8,948 nt of DNA. Source: Opitutaceae bacterium (GTDB taxonomy: Bacteria > Verrucomicrobiota > Verrucomicrobiia > Opitutales > Opitutaceae). Under the pieces are notes generated by a model. The model had not been told where the DNA came from. It saw only the letters and a list, made by a program, of their open reading frames with translations, and made no database searches. Shown one piece after another: positions 6,356 through 8,948 of this stretch. Location: assembly GCA_005786775.1 (NCBI GenBank), contig SYDD01000361.1, positions 1-8,948 on the forward strand, read 5' to 3'. Made by a program: the position numbers and the translations under genes. The stretch's first letter is position 1, and each line of letters begins with the position of its first letter.

Positions 6356-7330
6356 ATGCGCAATCTGCCCCAACTCCTCCGGCGCCTGCGGCGGCTACGC
6401 ATTCTCGTCGTGGGCGACGTGATGCTCGACCACTACATCTGGGGTGACGCCACCCGGATCTCGCCTGAGGCGCCCGTCCCCGTGATCGACATCGCGCGCG
6501 ACTCCTGGACCGCCGGGGGCGCCGCGAACGTCGCCCTAAACTTGGCCTCGCTCGGCGCCCATTGCACCTTGATCGGCCACTTCGGGGCCGACGAGAGCGG
6601 CCGCCGACTCGAGAACCTACTCCGCGAACGCGGCATCAAATCTTTTTCCACCCCCGGGGAAGCGCCCACGATCGTGAAGACCCGCGTGATCGTTCGCCAG
6701 CAGCAGCTCTGCCGGCTCGACCGAGAGGCGGCCCCCTCTGCGTATGAGGTGCCACTCGGAAGGCTGACAGCTCTCATCGCTCCGGCGCTGGCCACCTGCG
6801 ACGCCGTGATCCTCTCCGATTACGCCAAGGGTATCCTGAACAACGCGGTGCTCGGTGAGCTCACCCGCCTCGCCCGGAAGGCGGGAAAGCTCATCGCCCT
6901 CGACCCGAAACCACGCCGCGGCCTCGCGTTCGAAGGGCTGGATCTTATCACCCCGAACAAACGCGAGGCGCTGCAACTCGCGGGCCTCGAAACAGCCCCG
7001 CACGCTCCGTTTCCCGCGGCCGAGGTCTGCGCCCGACTGCACGAGCGCCACGCTACGCGCCACCTTGTCGTGACGCTGGGCGAGGAGGGGATGCTGCTTA
7101 GCACGGGCGGGAAGATCCGGAAGGTGATCCCGACCGCAGCCCGCGAGGTTTTCGACGTGTCCGGCGCGGGCGACACAGCGCTGGCCGGACTCGTGCTTGC
7201 GCTGACCGCCGGTTCTTCCTTGGAGCATGCGGCTCATTTCGCCAATGCCGCCGCTGGCGTGGTGGTGAGCAAGCTGGGTACGGCCACGGTCACTCCGGCC
7301 GAGCTCATAGCCTACGTCGGCCGGCGATGA
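6356..7330 (+). CDS. rfaE1: D-glycero-beta-D-manno-heptose-7-phosphate kinase (HldE N-domain type)
   Basis: PfkB/ribokinase-family kinase that phosphorylates heptose 7-phosphate at C1, giving heptose 1,7-bisphosphate for ADP-heptose and the lipopolysaccharide inner core. The 324 residues match RfaE domain I throughout: LVVGDVMLDHYIWG (17-30), RISPEAPVPV (34-43), GGAANVALN (54-62), KTRVI..QQQLCRLDRE (108-123), LSDYAKG (153-159), DPK (183-185), ITPN (198-201) and the nucleotide/catalytic loop DVSGAGDT (267-274) with predicted base Asp273. No cytidylyltransferase domain follows, so it is a stand-alone HldA-like kinase and the nucleotidyl transfer step must be encoded elsewhere. The ATG at 6356 is preferred to an earlier frame overlapping the M24 gene, because the domain begins immediately after it. 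Its TGA overlaps the ATG of the phosphatase gene as ATGA, and that gene encodes the next pathway step. Confidence 0.94.
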   Translation: MRNLPQLLRRLRRLRILVVGDVMLDHYIWGDATRISPEAPVPVIDIARDSWTAGGAANVALNLASLGAHCTLIGHFGADESGRRLENLLRERGIKSFSTPGEAPTIVKTRVIVRQQQLCRLDREAAPSAYEVPLGRLTALIAPALATCDAVILSDYAKGILNNAVLGELTRLARKAGKLIALDPKPRRGLAFEGLDLITPNKREALQLAGLETAPHAPFPAAEVCARLHERHATRHLVVTLGEEGMLLSTGGKIRKVIPTAAREVFDVSGAGDTALAGLVLALTAGSSLEHAAHFANAAAGVVVSKLGTATVTPAELIAYVGRR

Positions 7331-7923
7331 TCACCCTCCACGACCTGCCCCTGCCCACCGGCTCCCTCGCGGGGGGAGCGTTGTTCCTCGACCGGGACGG
7401 CACGCTGAACTTCGATCGACACTACGTCTCAGATCCCGCGGGCATCGAGCTGATCCCCGGGGTAGCCGACGCCCTCCGGTCCGCCCGTGCCTTAGGCCTG
7501 CGGCTGTTCCTCCACACCAACCAGTCGGGCATCGCCCGCGGCCTGTTCCAGCTTGCGGATGTGGAACGCTGCAACGCGCGTCTCGAGGAGCTGCTCGGGC
7601 TGCCGCGGCCCGTGTTCGACGCGATCTGCGTGGCACCGGAGGGACCCGATGATCCTCAGGTTTATCGTAAACCCTCATCTCGCTTCATCCGGGAGTGCGT
7701 GGCACGGCATCACCTCAATCCCGCTCGGTGCTGGATGGTGGGCGACCGCGAGAGCGACCTCGAGTCCGGCCGGCTCGCTGGCATCGGCACGGCCGCGGTC
7801 TGCACCGGCAAGCACGACGCCGTAGCTTGGCGCCAACTGCTTCCCGCCGGTACGCCGATCTGGCCGAGCCTGAAGGAGCTGGTGGCGGCGTTGGCGGTGG
7901 AAGCGGGAAGCCACCATGCCTGA
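7327..7923 (+). CDS. gmhB: HAD-IIIA phosphatase, GmhB-like (heptose 1,7-bisphosphate 7-phosphatase)
   Basis: Predicted to remove the 7-phosphate from heptose 1,7-bisphosphate, directly after the kinase encoded upstream. The 198 residues carry the HAD motifs: FLDRDGTLN with nucleophile Asp22 and acid/base Asp24, HTNQSGIARG (Thr64), YRKP (Lys115) and MVGDRESD (Asp140, Asp144). The family usually has a zinc loop with pattern CxH...CxC just before the RKP lysine. Here only Cys101 remains, and the stretch CVAPEGPDDPQVYRKP is about four residues shorter and has no His or CxC, so zinc binding is probably lost. Histidinol-phosphatase (HisB-N) is the main alternative, but adjacency to the heptose kinase favours GmhB. 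Its start codon overlaps the kinase stop (ATGA), and its last 8 nt overlap the glycosylase start, indicating coupled translation. Confidence 0.88.
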   Translation: MITLHDLPLPTGSLAGGALFLDRDGTLNFDRHYVSDPAGIELIPGVADALRSARALGLRLFLHTNQSGIARGLFQLADVERCNARLEELLGLPRPVFDAICVAPEGPDDPQVYRKPSSRFIRECVARHHLNPARCWMVGDRESDLESGRLAGIGTAAVCTGKHDAVAWRQLLPAGTPIWPSLKELVAALAVEAGSHHA

Positions 7924-8743
7924 ACTCGCTGAGGTTGAATTCTTCCGGAAACGATGGGCGCTGGCCGGCACTGGTTCCTTGATCCGGCGCGTGCACGTGA
8001 ACGCGGACCGCAAGGTTTTCCGCGGCACGGACGTGACGGCGCTGCAGCGGGCGGTGACCGGGCGGCCGCTGGGCGCCTCGCAGACGTCCGCCAAGCAGAT
8101 GCTATTCCGCGTCGGCGACTCCGGCTGGCTCGGCATTCACCTAGGGATGACCGGGGAACTGTTCCCGGCGCCCGCAACGCACGCCCCCGCTCGGCACGAT
8201 CACCTCGTGCTCTTCCAGGAAGAGCGCGCCCTCGTCTTCCGGGATCCGCGAATGTTCGGCCGAATCCTCTTCCACGACGGCCCGTCCGCCCCAACTTGGT
8301 GGACCCGTATCGCCCCGCCGATTCTATCCGCGGCGTTCACCGTTGACGCCTTAACCGCCTTCTTGCGCCGAAGACGCCGATCCCCGATCAAGAAGGTGCT
8401 TTTGCAACAGGAGCATTTCCCCGGGGTGGGCAACTGGATGGCGGACGAGATCCTCTGGCGCGCCGCGCTGCCGCCCGCGCGACCCGCGGGTGTGCTGACC
8501 CCGACCGAGGTGCGCCGTCTCTGGCGCGAGTGCCGGCAGGTGTGCCGCCAAGCCCTCGCGGTAATCGCGGGAAAGGGTAACCAAGTGCCCTCGGACCTCA
8601 ACGTCGGCATTCCCAGCAGCTGGCTTTTTCTCCACCGCTGGCGGGACGGGGGGCGTTGCCCGCGCACTGGGAAGCCGCTCGCGCGCGCCACCATCGGCGG
8701 CCGAACCACCTGCTGGAGCCCCGCCCGGCAGGGACGAAAATGA
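7916..8743 (+). CDS. mutM: Fpg/MutM/Nei-family DNA glycosylase with degenerate zinc finger
   Basis: Base-excision repair bifunctional glycosylase/AP lyase of the Fpg/Nei family, expected to remove oxidised bases such as 8-oxoguanine or formamidopyrimidines. The 275 residues start MPELAEVE, giving catalytic Pro2 and Glu3. Other family positions are Lys60 (SAKQMLF, equivalent to the conserved beta-elimination-loop Lys), HLGMTG (75-80), DPRMFGR (110-116) and the helix-two-turn-helix [12 protein letters not shown] (168-179) with Asn173. In the C-terminal finger, the usual CPxC...CPxC becomes CPRT and SPAR, so only Cys248 of the four ligands is in place, while GGRTT (261-265) with the DNA-contacting Arg263 is kept. 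It should fold as a zincless finger, as described for NEIL1 and some plant and viral family members. A short GGGAAG precedes the ATG, which lies inside the end of gmhB. Whether it acts as MutM or as a Nei-like enzyme cannot be decided here. Confidence 0.92.
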   Translation: MPELAEVEFFRKRWALAGTGSLIRRVHVNADRKVFRGTDVTALQRAVTGRPLGASQTSAKQMLFRVGDSGWLGIHLGMTGELFPAPATHAPARHDHLVLFQEERALVFRDPRMFGRILFHDGPSAPTWWTRIAPPILSAAFTVDALTAFLRRRRRSPIKKVLLQQEHFPGVGNWMADEILWRAALPPARPAGVLTPTEVRRLWRECRQVCRQALAVIAGKGNQVPSDLNVGIPSSWLFLHRWRDGGRCPRTGKPLARATIGGRTTCWSPARQGRK

Positions 8744-8948
8744 AGCGCGTCCGCCTTGACGAGCTGCTGCTGCAGCGGGGCCTCGCGGAGTCCCGGGCCC
8801 AGGCCCAGGCCCTGATCCTCGCCGGCCGGGTCAGCCACGGCACCGTGCGCCTCGAGAAGCCGGGCAAGGCCGTGCCGGAGGATTGTGCGGTAATCGTGGC
8901 CCAACCGCCGCGTTTCGTCAGCCGAGGCGGCGAGAAACTCGTAGCCGC
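8740..8948 (+). CDS. tlyA: TlyA family rRNA 2'-O-methyltransferase, 5' part (cut by window end)
   Basis: Only the first 69 codons are present. They form an S4 RNA-binding domain ([19 protein letters not shown], then a LILAGRVS turn) followed by the TlyA signature [10 protein letters not shown], which introduces the FtsJ/RrmJ-like methyltransferase domain beyond the window. TlyA proteins methylate ribosomal RNA, 16S and 23S in mycobacteria; the old name hemolysin is misleading. The ATG at 8740 overlaps the glycosylase stop as ATGA, with AGGGA about six bases upstream. It is the last visible member of the five-gene run; whether the operon continues cannot be seen. Confidence 0.9.
   Translation, partial: MKRVRLDELLLQRGLAESRAQAQALILAGRVSHGTVRLEKPGKAVPEDCAVIVAQPPRFVSRGGEKLVA

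Noticed and set aside
8740..8948. Hemolysin function for the last gene
   Set aside because: The S4 domain and the TlyA signature point to an rRNA methyltransferase; the hemolysin label is historical.
1..8948. tRNA or rRNA genes, CRISPR array, insertion sequences, attachment sites
   Set aside because: Spacers are at most 134 nt, contain no cloverleaf-like or regularly repeated sequences, and no transposase or integrase motifs occur in any frame.

Overview
The window is very GC-rich, gene-dense chromosomal DNA from a bacterium. It has nine protein-coding genes, the first and last cut by the window edges, and no RNA genes, insertion sequences or CRISPR array. A UvrA built as a tandem double-length polypeptide is known from Chlamydiae. 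Together with the type of M24 peptidase and the unknown 147-residue gene, it suggests a member of the Planctomycetes-Verrucomicrobia-Chlamydiae group, most plausibly a high-GC verrucomicrobium of the Opitutae type. That placement is an inference from gene style, not proven. ADP-heptose genes indicate a Gram-negative envelope.

Layout. 1-3525 (+) is the 3' part of a giant uvrA: the C-terminal half of one UvrA unit followed by a second complete unit. 3536-4060 (-) is a Nudix hydrolase convergent with uvrA, with a 19-nt GC hairpin spanning the uvrA stop. A 134-nt divergent spacer (4061-4194) holds a 17-nt palindrome. 4195-4638 (+) is a small conserved-looking unknown protein. It runs head-on into a DUF192 lipoprotein (4635-5159, -), and their stop codons interleave in one CTAG. 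A 49-nt divergent spacer (5160-5208) then precedes a five-gene + strand run: M24 peptidase, heptose-7-phosphate kinase, GmhB-like HAD phosphatase, Fpg/MutM-like DNA glycosylase and TlyA rRNA methyltransferase (cut at the right edge). Junctions in this run are a 4-nt gap, a 4-nt ATGA overlap, an 8-nt overlap and another ATGA overlap, so it is almost certainly one translationally coupled operon.

How the genes work together. The kinase and phosphatase are consecutive steps toward nucleotide-activated heptose for lipopolysaccharide. The glycosylase (base excision) and UvrA (nucleotide excision) are DNA repair genes in separate transcription units. TlyA acts on ribosomal RNA. I see no dedicated novel system here. 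The most unusual material lies in variants of known proteins: tandem UvrA with partly lost zinc ligands and a Glu in the last Walker B, a glycosylase whose zinc finger has lost three of four cysteines, and a GmhB lacking its zinc loop.
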